NCBI GenBank assembly: GCA_021300195.1
Contig: JAJTIE010000025.1
Span: 1-64,000, forward strand
Reading direction: 5' to 3'
Source: Bacteroidota bacterium
GTDB taxonomy: Bacteria > Bacteroidota > Bacteroidia > J057 > JAJTIE01
Length of the DNA stretch: 64,000 nt
In this document: positions 32,474 through 40,451 of the stretch, in pieces
Layout of the letters: each line of letters opens with the position of its first letter
How positions within the stretch are numbered: position 1 is the stretch's first letter
The notes under the pieces: generated by a model
What the model was told of the DNA's origin: nothing
Database searches by the model: none
What the model saw: the letters and a program-made list of their open reading frames with translations, nothing else
Position numbers and translations under genes: made by a program

Positions 32474-35400
32474 CTATTTATCACTGCCAAACTGTAGATT
32501 AAGATCCAGGATCCACTGCACATAGTACAGGCTGCCGATGAGGGGCGCGCTGATTACCTCGATGTGGCGGTTGTTCAGGATGTTGGTTCCCCCCAGCTTG
32601 ATGGTGGAGTACCACTCGGGCAGGCTATAGCTTACCTGTAGGTCTACGGTCTGATAGGCAGGCACAACGCCCCGGCCAATGGCAGCCTGATAGTAAAAGG
32701 CATCTACCCAATGCCAGATGGCGTTGAAGCCCCAGCGATCTCGAATCTTGCGACCGGAGAGGCCGATGTTGGCCCGATAACGGGATGAGTTGAAACCGTT
32801 GCTGAAGTTCTGGTTTATATACGCCTCGTCCTCCCCTTTCAGGTCATTGTGCGTCAGGTTAGCATCCAGGGTCAGCTGCCGGTTCAGGCGGTAGCCCGCC
32901 GCCAGGGTGTAGCCCCATACCGGAATGCTCCGGGTATTGTTGTAAGCAATGCGGTACACCTCAAAGTTTCGATTTTCTATATCGTCGATTGTCAGGGTCT
33001 CATTGGGGGTATCCAGGTCGGAGAGGGTGGCCGTAAGGAAGGTGGCATTGGCAATCAGGCGTCGATATTCGCTGTAGTAGCCCACTACATCCACGCTCAG
33101 GCGGTCGTTCAGTTGGTTTCGGTAGCCCAGCTCATAGTTGATTACCTGTTCGGGCTTCAGCACCTGTATGTCTATGCGCTGTAGCAGCTGGGCGGCCTGT
33201 TCGGGCGTTTGGCCCTGCTGGCGGGCTGCCAGGTAGCTCTGGTAGGAGGATTGGGAAAAATTATTTCCCGTCTCCAAGTTCAGCCTATCCAGGGTGGCTT
33301 TTATAGCACCCACATCGATTGCCCTACCCAGATCCAGAAAAGAAAACTGGTCTTGCAGGCTAGACTGGCGGAAGCCAGTCTGCCAGGTAGCGCGTACAAT
33401 GTGGTTTTTTCGTTCGCCCAGTGCGTAGAGGGCGGCGAGGCGCGGCGAGAGTTGGCTCTGGAAGTATTTGTGCCCGTCGAAGCGGAGCGAACCTAGCAGC
33501 CGCAGCCGCTCGTTCAGCAGCCAGCGCGAGGCCTGCACATAGGTTCCGTACTCGTAGGTGGTGAGCGATACGCCATTGGTGTCGGCAAAGATGGTCCCCC
33601 CGCTATTGGGGGTATACAGCCGGTAGTTTCCACCCACTATCAGCTCCACATATTCCTTCAGCTGCTCAAAGTTGTACTGGGCCTCGGCATGGTAAAAACG
33701 AGATCGGTCGAAATACTTTGCGCCGGTGTTCAGGTTACCGTCTATGCGCTGGCGCTTGGCCTGCTGCAGCAGCCCCTGGTACTCAGCACTGCCGGGCTCC
33801 ACGCGGGCCTGCCCGCCGCTGTAGAGGGCACTAAGCACCGCAGCCTGCTGCTGGGCAGCGGTGGTGCCCAGTGTGGGCTGCAGCTGGCTGAAAAGAATCT
33901 GCTGCAGCACCGGCTGCAGCGCCCGGTTGTCTCCGTCGGCAAAGGCGCGTGCAGCCGCGTCATTACCCGGTGCCAAGGTAGGCTGGCCAGTGGCCTGCAG
34001 GGCGCCGTTCAGAAACTGATCGCCCGTATAGGCCAGCAGGTACTGGGCAAACCAGTTTTCGTTCGCCTTACGATTGCCCTCGATAAATACAGCAGCCAAT
34101 TCAGAGTTATAGCTATTGGCAGAGTACTGGCCACTGGTATAGGTGCGCACAAAGAAGTTTCGCCCCCTCAGCTCCAGCTTGGCCTGGTAGGTGGCAAAGT
34201 CCTGTAGGTTGAAACGACTGGTAGCCTGATAGATGGCTGTGCCCAGGGCATACCTGCCGAATGCAATCAGCTCCAGCTTGTCGGTGGGTCGAAAGTGTAC
34301 ACTGGCATCCGTCCGGACATTACGCATATTGTAGTCCAGCAGATCGGGTTCGGCATAGCCGGTGCGAGCCAACAGCAGAGACTGGGTGAGCGGAGCCACC
34401 TGGGCACCCGGCAGCAGGAAAGGAGTGGACGACCGGCTGGGAGTGAAAACATTATTCACCACTTCTCCGTAGCGGTTTGCGCCATCATATCCGGGATTTC
34501 CGGGCCCGGGGATGTTGTTCCCTACCCCTTCATACACCTGCACGTCCCGCCGGCTATTTGCCTCCCAGTCATAGGCCGAAAGGATGCTGCTGTTTACCTT
34601 GAACGCCCATCGGTTGCTGAAGCGATGGGCATAGCGTACGCCCACATCATACATCGGAGACGGGTAGTGATCTATGTTGTCTGCATGGGTTACCCCCGCC
34701 TTGGCGGATACGGAGAGGCCGGGAAAGTCGAACGGACTCTTGGTATATACCTGAAACATCCCATTGAAGGCATTGGGTCCATAAAGGGCCGAAGCCGGAC
34801 CCGTGGTAATCTCCGCACTGGCCACGTCCAGGTCGTTCACCCCATTTAGCATACCCACTACGATATTCAGGCCAGGTGCTGTTACATCCACCCCGTCTAC
34901 CCAGTACAAAAAGCGGGCGTTGCTGGTAGAGTTGAAGCCCCGGGCATTCATTACCTGAAACCCGATGCTGCTGCTCACCACCTCCACCCCGGGTGTGCTG
35001 TAGGGCATGCTGTACAGGTTCAGGTTGGGCGACTGGCGTATGTCCATCGCGTTGATCTTGTACACCGACACCACACTGTTCATGGTTTTTTCCTCCAGGC
35101 GCGCGGCCGATACCACCACCTCATCGGTCATAAACACCTGGGGGGCCAGGGCCGCTTTCAGCTCGCTAGCACCGGGATACACTGCCTGCTCTAGCCGCAG
35201 GTAGCCCACATATTCTATCTGTATGGTGGCAGAATCGCCAGTTGCAAACCGGAGTGTAAACCTGCCGTCGGCATCCGTCAGGGTTCCTACCATCAGGCCT
35301 TTCACCTGCACGGGGGCGCTTATCAGGGGCTCGCCGGTCTCTCGGTCGTGCACCGTGCCCGAAATCTCGTAGCTATGGTCTGCAGCCGCCACCACCTCAT

Positions 35401-35515
35401 AGGTAGTGCTTTCGCTACGCTGCAGGCGCTTGCGGTCTTCGCGCTGGGCTTTTAGCAACGAAAAGGGTGCCAAACAAAGAAGCGCGAGTGCAAGGCAGAA
35501 TAGAGATTTATACAT
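32474..35515 (-). CDS. TonB-dependent outer-membrane receptor, 1013 aa
   Basis: Imports an unknown ligand across the outer membrane using TonB energy. A signal peptide (MYKSLFCLALALLCLAPFSLLKA) precedes Gln. Next is a carboxypeptidase-regulatory-like domain near residues 48-120 (SGTVHDRETGEPLISAPVQV). The plug follows (VSVYKINAMDIRQSPNLN, MNARGFNSTSNARFLYWVDG, EITTGPASALYGPNAFNGMF). The rest is barrel, ending LNLQFGSDK. No SusD-like gene is adjacent, so glycan uptake is not specifically suggested. It is the last gene after an ECF sigma and an anti-sigma-like protein but has no N-terminal FecA-type signalling domain. Its own promoter lies at 35544-35573. Confidence 0.92.
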   Translation of the reverse strand: MYKSLFCLALALLCLAPFSLLKAQREDRKRLQRSESTTYEVVAAADHSYEISGTVHDRETGEPLISAPVQVKGLMVGTLTDADGRFTLRFATGDSATIQIEYVGYLRLEQAVYPGASELKAALAPQVFMTDEVVVSAARLEEKTMNSVVSVYKINAMDIRQSPNLNLYSMPYSTPGVEVVSSSIGFQVMNARGFNSTSNARFLYWVDGVDVTAPGLNIVVGMLNGVNDLDVASAEITTGPASALYGPNAFNGMFQVYTKSPFDFPGLSVSAKAGVTHADNIDHYPSPMYDVGVRYAHRFSNRWAFKVNSSILSAYDWEANSRRDVQVYEGVGNNIPGPGNPGYDGANRYGEVVNNVFTPSRSSTPFLLPGAQVAPLTQSLLLARTGYAEPDLLDYNMRNVRTDASVHFRPTDKLELIAFGRYALGTAIYQATSRFNLQDFATYQAKLELRGRNFFVRTYTSGQYSANSYNSELAAVFIEGNRKANENWFAQYLLAYTGDQFLNGALQATGQPTLAPGNDAAARAFADGDNRALQPVLQQILFSQLQPTLGTTAAQQQAAVLSALYSGGQARVEPGSAEYQGLLQQAKRQRIDGNLNTGAKYFDRSRFYHAEAQYNFEQLKEYVELIVGGNYRLYTPNSGGTIFADTNGVSLTTYEYGTYVQASRWLLNERLRLLGSLRFDGHKYFQSQLSPRLAALYALGERKNHIVRATWQTGFRQSSLQDQFSFLDLGRAIDVGAIKATLDRLNLETGNNFSQSSYQSYLAARQQGQTPEQAAQLLQRIDIQVLKPEQVINYELGYRNQLNDRLSVDVVGYYSEYRRLIANATFLTATLSDLDTPNETLTIDDIENRNFEVYRIAYNNTRSIPVWGYTLAAGYRLNRQLTLDANLTHNDLKGEDEAYINQNFSNGFNSSRYRANIGLSGRKIRDRWGFNAIWHWVDAFYYQAAIGRGVVPAYQTVDLQVSYSLPEWYSTIKLGGTNILNNRHIEVISAPLIGSLYYVQWILDLNLQFGSDK

Positions 35516-35543
35516 AGGCGAACGGTGTAAAGCAAAAGGAGTA

Positions 35544-35573
35544 CGAAGTTACACCCTGCTGACCGGCAGGCAA
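35544..35573 (-). promoter_or_regulatory. Candidate promoter of the TonB-dependent receptor
   Basis: On the minus strand, TTG (35573-35571), 19 bases, then TAACTTCG (35551-35544) differ from the consensus in one base. Predicted +1 is near 35540, a 25-base leader. If real, the receptor can be expressed apart from the sigma/anti-sigma genes. Confidence 0.55.
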
Positions 35574-35597
35574 CCCATTACTTTGCTTTTTTCTGCA

Positions 35598-36302
35598 CTA
35601 ATACAGCTTCTGCACAAGGGTCCAGTCCATAGCCAGGGGTCGGGCCTGGGCTGCTGGCACAGGCGGCGGCGCCGAGGCGGCGGCATTGGTTGCTGGCTTG
35701 GCCTTTTCACTCAGCTGGATTCCTTCCTTCCAGCCAGCCACCTGTTCGCGAATCATCGGCTCCGTATCCTGCGTGGGGGGAAGCGGCGCAGGGACATCGG
35801 CAGCCCTACCCAGAGCAGCCGTAGCGGGGGCCTCGGGGGGCAGGGGGGCCGGCTGCCTGGGTTCAGCCAGGGGCGCAGGGGCGGGTGCCTGGGCAAGGGT
35901 AGACCCCCGCTCTATGGCCGGCTGCCTGTCCGCATCGCTGTTCCGGTTGATCAGCCAGAAACCTGCCCCCACGGCAATTAGCAGTACCAGTGTAGCAGTT
36001 GCCAGGGTTAGCATGTTGTTGAACCGGTGGTACCGGGGCGGGCTGGGCACACGGCGCTGCTGTAGCCTGCCCAGTGCTGCCCGTACGGCAGCACCCGGCT
36101 CTGGGGGTGGGGCTACCCGCAGCGGGGGCGCAGCCAGGGCGTGCAGGGCTTGGCTATAGGCTGCATACTCGGCCTCGTCGGCCACAAACTGCAGGGCCAG
36201 GCTCCGCTCATCGGCCGAAAGCAAGGCCCAGGGCGTATGCTGTGCGAGCTGCAAAAACTGCTCGTAAGGGTCGGTGGATGGTTTGGGGGTGGATGGTTCC
36301 AT
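35598..36302 (-). CDS. Putative transmembrane anti-sigma factor, 234 aa
   Basis: A cytoplasmic N-terminal part of about 105 residues (MEPSTPKPSTDPYEQFLQLA and FVADEAEYAAYSQALHALAA) is followed by one membrane helix (MLTLATATLVLLIAVGAGFW). Then comes a periplasmic tail rich in Pro and Ala that ends ARPLAMDWTLVQKLY. This one-helix layout, and its start 28 bases after an ECF sigma gene, make it the likely inhibitor of that sigma factor. It lacks a recognisable FecR domain or the HxxxCxxC zinc motif, so it is not a standard class. The open frame extends to 36362 inside the sigma gene, but the ATG at 36302 is the sensible start. RseP (21.5 kb) could process it; that is inference. Confidence 0.72.
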   Translation of the reverse strand: MEPSTPKPSTDPYEQFLQLAQHTPWALLSADERSLALQFVADEAEYAAYSQALHALAAPPLRVAPPPEPGAAVRAALGRLQQRRVPSPPRYHRFNNMLTLATATLVLLIAVGAGFWLINRNSDADRQPAIERGSTLAQAPAPAPLAEPRQPAPLPPEAPATAALGRAADVPAPLPPTQDTEPMIREQVAGWKEGIQLSEKAKPATNAAASAPPPVPAAQARPLAMDWTLVQKLY

Positions 36303-36330
36303 TTTGGCTTGATTCGTTTCGCACACCAGC

Positions 36331-36900
36331 TTACAGCCGGCTCTGCACAGGGCCCAGCACATGGGCCAGCTTCTTCAGGGTATAGTGTAGTCGGCTTTTG
36401 ATGGTGCCCTCGGGCACACCCATAATCTGGCCGATCTCTTTCAGCTCCAGTTCTTGCTCAAAGCGCAGGGCTATCAGCTGCTGCAGATCTGGCTTCAGCG
36501 CCCGGATAGCGCGCTGCAGCACGTCCTGATACACCTGGCTGTCTATTCGGCCTCCGGCCTCGGCAGCCGTGTGGGGGGCGTGGCCGTTCTTTGCTACCTC
36601 TAGCGCCTTTCGGGCATTTCCCTGCTTTCGGTAGTGGTTTTTGCACAGGTTGTAGGCAATGGTGTATATCCAGGTGGTGAAGGCATAGCGGGCATCGTAG
36701 CGGGGCAGGTTCTCCACTACGCGCACAAAGCAGTCCTGCACCTTGTCTTGGGCCAGGGCTTCGTCCTGATACAGCATGCGATAGAAGTAGCGGTATAGCC
36801 GGGGGCTGTATCGGGCATACAGCTGGTCAAAGGCCCGGCTATTCCCCGCCAATACCTGCTGTACCAGCTGGGCATCCGGGGTGGCATCCTCCTGGCTCAT
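36331..36900 (-). CDS. ECF-type RNA polymerase sigma factor, 189 aa
   Basis: Directs RNA polymerase to a dedicated regulon. Region 2 is visible from AFDQLYARYSPRLYRYFYRM to YAFTTWIYTIAYNLCKNHYR (DNA-melting and -10 recognition). Region 4 runs from LQRAIRALKPDLQQLIALRF through the helix-turn-helix LKEIGQIMGVPEGTIKSRLH. Length is normal. Its ATG overlaps the stop of the upstream secreted-protein gene (36897-36900), and the anti-sigma-like gene follows. The natural hypothesis is that these genes and the TonB-dependent receptor form one signalling unit. Confidence 0.93.
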   Translation of the reverse strand: MSQEDATPDAQLVQQVLAGNSRAFDQLYARYSPRLYRYFYRMLYQDEALAQDKVQDCFVRVVENLPRYDARYAFTTWIYTIAYNLCKNHYRKQGNARKALEVAKNGHAPHTAAEAGGRIDSQVYQDVLQRAIRALKPDLQQLIALRFEQELELKEIGQIMGVPEGTIKSRLHYTLKKLAHVLGPVQSRL

Positions 36901-37610
36901 GGCAGATAGGGCATTAGGTCGGGACGGTTTAGCCGCGTGGCCAGGGCTGCCGCATGCAGGCGGTACTGCCGGGCCAGCTGCTCCTCGCCACGGGCACGGT
37001 GCGCCTGCGCCAGCACCAGCAGTGGATAGAAATAGGGCAGGTCTTCTGCCGTAGGCACACGCACCTCATCTGCAAAGTTTCCGTAGTGCCCGCCCCGCCA
37101 GCGCTGCATCAGCACCTCCACATTGGCTACCGGCTGCAGGCCGAACTGATAGGTAAGGCCGGTTACATACAGCTTGTCCTTCAGCTCGGGGTAGCGCGTG
37201 GGGTTGTCCAGCGCACTGAGATACACCCCTAGGCCCGGATGCCGCTGTGCCAGCTGCTGCACAAAGGCCGGCACCGGCTGCCCCGCTGGCACCTGCACCT
37301 GCAGGGTGGCCAGGGCACGCCTGGCACGTTCGCTATTGGTGTGGATGTCTTGCTCGGTCAGCACGGCCAGGGCTTCCTGCCAGCCCAGCCGCTGCCGGGC
37401 AGCCAGCAGGGCCCTGTAGTTAGCCGGATCCTGCACAATCAGCACCGCCGGCAGCTGCATGCCCACCAGCTGGTCGTGGGCGCGGGCCTCGGCTGGGGCC
37501 ACAGCCTGGCCACGCGGTGGTGCCTGCTGGGCCCACACCCGCACACTCAACGTCCGACAGAGCAGGACGAAGAAGAAACATAGACATAAGGTTCGAAACA
37601 CAGCTTGCAT
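36897..37610 (-). CDS. Exported protein of unknown function, first gene of the sigma-factor operon, 237 aa
   Basis: A signal peptide (LCLCFFFVLLCRTLSVRVWA) precedes Gln-Gln. The mature part is helical and Arg/Ala/Leu-rich, with repeats of a charged pattern (NYRALLAARQRLGWQEALAV, NSERARRALATLQVQV) and a TPR-like end (FYPLLVLAQAHRARGEEQLA then RQYRLHAAALATRL). No enzyme motif was recognised. Its stop codon overlaps the sigma-factor start by four bases, so translation of the two is probably coupled. Such coupling suggests a role in sensing or in the same stress response. It is divergent from the lipoprotein gene at 37725. Confidence 0.75.
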   Translation of the reverse strand: MQAVFRTLCLCFFFVLLCRTLSVRVWAQQAPPRGQAVAPAEARAHDQLVGMQLPAVLIVQDPANYRALLAARQRLGWQEALAVLTEQDIHTNSERARRALATLQVQVPAGQPVPAFVQQLAQRHPGLGVYLSALDNPTRYPELKDKLYVTGLTYQFGLQPVANVEVLMQRWRGGHYGNFADEVRVPTAEDLPYFYPLLVLAQAHRARGEEQLARQYRLHAAALATRLNRPDLMPYLP

Positions 37611-37724
37611 GGTCCCTCAAATTAGTACTTCTGCATTCAACTATCCAGCTATACCCCACAGGCAGCCGAAGGTTCAGCCAGCAGGCGCAATACTTTCGGG
37701 CTCGAACTCGTATATTTACAGGCT

Positions 37725-38438
37725 ATGCGCATCGTTACGATTCTGCTAGGGTGCTTGTGTCTGCTCTGTGTCGGCTGCAACCGGGAGCTGGAAACCGAGA
37801 GCCGGGGCGAGGACTTCTTCCCCCTGGGCCAGGGTACCGCACGTACTTATCTAATCATAGATACCAGTTTCACAGCACAGCCCAGTACCACCAACTCCTA
37901 TGGGCTAACCCTGGTACTGGACCCCCACTACCGGCGAGAGGTACAGGGCGGGGTGGAGGCCGACCAAACCGGACGCAGCCTGCAGCGCCTGGAACTATAC
38001 CGCAGCCCGAACGCCGTCAAGATAGACACCACCTACACCTTCCAGGAGCTGTGGACGCTGTTTCGGGGCGAAAACTTTGCCGAACGGACCGAGGGAAATA
38101 TTCGCTATCAGGTACTGAGGTTCCCCATCCAGCGGGGGGGAGACTGGGACGGCAATGCCTTCAACACCCGCCAGGGAGGGCCAGACCAGCAAGACTATGT
38201 GTACCTAAGCACCGACACCACCATCACCCTGCACGGCACCACCTACACCGGCTGCCTGTGGGTGCAGCAGCGCAAGGCCAGCAACGTGCTGTTCGACGTA
38301 GATACCTACGAGGTCTACGCGCCCAACGTGGGGCTTATCTACCGCTACGATAAAAACATCCTGTACGATGATGCCAGACCTGGCAGCCTGCTAACCGACA
38401 GCTATATCCGAATCCAGTCCCTTGTTCGCCCTTTCTAA
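37725..38438 (+). CDS. Lipoprotein of unknown function, 237 aa
   Basis: A short lipoprotein signal peptide (MRIVTILLGCLCLLCVGC) ends in a Cys acceptor at VGC-NRE. The mature part is beta-rich with YLIIDTSFTAQPSTTNSYG, QVLRFPIQRGGDWDGNAFNT and YEVYAPNVGLIYRYDKNILY. The phrase 'VGLIYRYDKNI' plus a final strand recalls Bacteroidota lipoproteins of unknown role that share an 'ap-vGliy' motif. A near-consensus -7 box, TATATTTA (37711-37718), would place +1 three bases before the ATG. Its 3' end overlaps the next gene by 17 bases. Confidence 0.75.
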   Translation: MRIVTILLGCLCLLCVGCNRELETESRGEDFFPLGQGTARTYLIIDTSFTAQPSTTNSYGLTLVLDPHYRREVQGGVEADQTGRSLQRLELYRSPNAVKIDTTYTFQELWTLFRGENFAERTEGNIRYQVLRFPIQRGGDWDGNAFNTRQGGPDQQDYVYLSTDTTITLHGTTYTGCLWVQQRKASNVLFDVDTYEVYAPNVGLIYRYDKNILYDDARPGSLLTDSYIRIQSLVRPF

Positions 38439-39108
38439 CCTTTGCTTTCTGTCCTTATTCGGGTTGCTGGCTGCTGTAGCCGGACCCACCCAGGCACAGA
38501 CCCCCCTAAGTGGCTCGGAGGTAGCCCTGTATTTCAGCAAGAAAAACCTGAGCTATCCACCCCACTATGCCAAGGCCTTTGCAGCCTTTGTACAGCAGGA
38601 AGATAGCCTGGGCCTAAGTGACGAGGCACTAAAGCTGGCCTACAGCATACAGGCGGGCAACTACCTGACCCAGCAGCTACAGGCACTGGGCAGCCCCCGC
38701 AGCTGGTTTACCGCTTCGCGGCCCGAGGTGGCCCAGGCGCTGATTCGCAGTTACCAGCCCGGGCAGCCCATATCCGCCTCCAGCCTGCGGGCGCAGCTGG
38801 CCGGGGCCGACTATCTGCTGGCCATCGACTCGCTGATCTACCGCCAGGAGAAGCGACGGAACCTGCTGGTGTATAGCAACCAGATTATTGACCAACCCCG
38901 AAACGTGGAGGTGGTGCGCATGCAGGTGCGGCTGGTAAACCTGCAGAGCGGCGCAGTGTACGCCTACACCGCCACCTACGATGCCGATAAAGCCCCGGGC
39001 GTGCCCGTCTTTATCAACTGGCAGGCCGAAACCCGGCCTGCAGCACGCATGTTGGCCCTGCTGCTAGACCAGGCCCTGCTGCACCTCTTTATCCAACTAA
39101 GCGAATAA
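38422..39108 (+). CDS. Exported protein of unknown function, TTG start, 228 aa
   Basis: The only start that keeps the signal peptide (FALSNLCFLSLFGLLAAVAG then PTQAQTP) is TTG at 38422, inside the last codons of the preceding lipoprotein gene. The mature protein probably begins at Gln after TQA. It contains SRPEVAQALIRSY, YLLAIDSLIYRQEKRRNLLV and VVRMQVRLVNLQSGAVYAYT, the last resembling a beta-sandwich edge of LPS-assembly- or CsgG-like lipoproteins, but the match is weak. hflX starts directly after its stop. The packing of three genes with overlaps or no gaps implies one transcript. Confidence 0.72.
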   Translation: MFALSNLCFLSLFGLLAAVAGPTQAQTPLSGSEVALYFSKKNLSYPPHYAKAFAAFVQQEDSLGLSDEALKLAYSIQAGNYLTQQLQALGSPRSWFTASRPEVAQALIRSYQPGQPISASSLRAQLAGADYLLAIDSLIYRQEKRRNLLVYSNQIIDQPRNVEVVRMQVRLVNLQSGAVYAYTATYDADKAPGVPVFINWQAETRPAARMLALLLDQALLHLFIQLSE

Positions 39109-40269
39109 ATGAAAGAAGACGGTTTTTACTACCCGGCGGTGCGGGCAGACCGGGCCATTATTATAGGTATCTGGAACCGCCACATCAGCCAAGACCAGGC
39201 CGATGAATACCTGGCTGAGCTGGCCTTCCTGGCCGAGACGGCAGGCGTGCAAACCGTGAAGCAACGCCTGCAGCGCCTGGACAACCCCCACCCTGCCACC
39301 TATGTAGGAAAAGGCAAGCTGGAAGAGCTGCAAGAAGACATCCAGAAGCTGGAGGCCACCCTGGTACTCTTTGACGAAGACCTAAGCCCCACCCAGCTGC
39401 GAAACATTGAGCGGACGCTGAATGTGCGCATACTGGACCGAAGTGGCATCATCCTCCAGATCTTTAGCGAACATGCACGCACTGCCCAGGCACGTGCGCA
39501 GGTAGAGCTAGCTTATGCGCAGTACATGCTGCCCCGCCTGACACGGCTGTGGACCCACCTGAGTAGAGAACGGGGGGGAATAGGCCTGAAAGGGGCCGGT
39601 GAAAAAGAGATAGAAACCGACCGCCGGATGCTGCGAGACCGCATTGCCCGCCTGAAACAGCAACTACAAAAGATAGACCTGCAAAACGCTACCCGCCGCA
39701 AACACCGCACGCAGACGGTGCGCGTTACCCTGGTAGGCTATACCAACGTGGGCAAAAGCACCATCCTGAATGCACTGACCAAACGAGAAGAAGTGCTAGC
39801 AGAGAACAAACTCTTCGCTACGCTGGATACCACCGTGCGAAAAGTGGTACTGCACTCGGTGCCCTTCCTGCTAGCTGATACCGTAGGCTTCATCCGCAAG
39901 CTGCCCCACCACCTGGTAGAGAGCTTCAAGAGCACCCTGGATGAGGTGCGCGAAGCTGACCTGCTGGTGCATGTGGTAGATGCCAGCAACCTGCACTACA
40001 TGGAGCACATCCGTGTGGTGCAAGACACCCTGCACAGCCTGGGTTGCCATGAAAAACCTGTGCTCTACGTATTCAACAAAGTGGACACGCTGGAGGACTA
40101 CGAAATAGAAAATCTGAAAAACACCTGGCTATATGGCGAGAAAGCCCCCTGTGTCTTTATCTCCGCTACCCAGAAGCAGGGCCTAGACGAACTGCGCAGC
40201 CAGCTCGCCACCCTGGTGATCGACCAGTACAAGCACAAGTTCCCCGGCCTGGACTACTACCAGCAGTAG
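39109..40269 (+). CDS. hflX: Ribosome-associated GTPase HflX, 386 aa
   Basis: Binds the 50S subunit and helps rescue stalled or stressed ribosomes. The N-terminal domain has NPHPATYVGKGKLEELQEDI and ATLVLFDEDLSPTQLRNIER. A linker has the family motif SRERGGIGLKGAGEKEIETD. The GTPase domain has G1 VGYTNVGKSTILNAL, G3 LADTVGFIRKLPHHLVESFK and G4 FNKVDTLED. Its ATG directly follows the stop of the upstream exported-protein gene, an unusual partner for a cytoplasmic GTPase. The start has no spare room upstream. Confidence 0.95.
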   Translation: MKEDGFYYPAVRADRAIIIGIWNRHISQDQADEYLAELAFLAETAGVQTVKQRLQRLDNPHPATYVGKGKLEELQEDIQKLEATLVLFDEDLSPTQLRNIERTLNVRILDRSGIILQIFSEHARTAQARAQVELAYAQYMLPRLTRLWTHLSRERGGIGLKGAGEKEIETDRRMLRDRIARLKQQLQKIDLQNATRRKHRTQTVRVTLVGYTNVGKSTILNALTKREEVLAENKLFATLDTTVRKVVLHSVPFLLADTVGFIRKLPHHLVESFKSTLDEVREADLLVHVVDASNLHYMEHIRVVQDTLHSLGCHEKPVLYVFNKVDTLEDYEIENLKNTWLYGEKAPCVFISATQKQGLDELRSQLATLVIDQYKHKFPGLDYYQQ

Positions 40270-40402
40270 AGCCCAGCTTGCGCGGGCTACGGTCTGATAC
40301 AGGGCAAAACAGCCCCTCTACTGCCTGCGCACGCCCCCACCCTAGCGGGTAGACCCGGCTTACGGCCGTAGTGCGTATACCGGCACACCCCACCATCAGG
40401 CA

Positions 40403-40437
40403 TAGTGGATCACCAGGAAGAACCCGGCGATCCACTA
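40403..40437. repeat. 9-bp perfect inverted repeat between convergent genes
   Basis: TAGTGGATC (40403-40411) and GATCCACTA (40429-40437) flank a 17-base loop, between hflX and the 3' end of the giant SprB-repeat gene. It could be a bidirectional transcription stop, but no T-run follows on either strand. Confidence 0.4.
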
Positions 40438-40451
40438 GCCTACCCGGATAC

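Noticed and set aside
35516-35597. Possible cobalamin riboswitch before the TonB-dependent receptor
   Set aside because: The gap is only 82 bases and lacks the conserved B12-box-like sequence. A plain promoter explains it.
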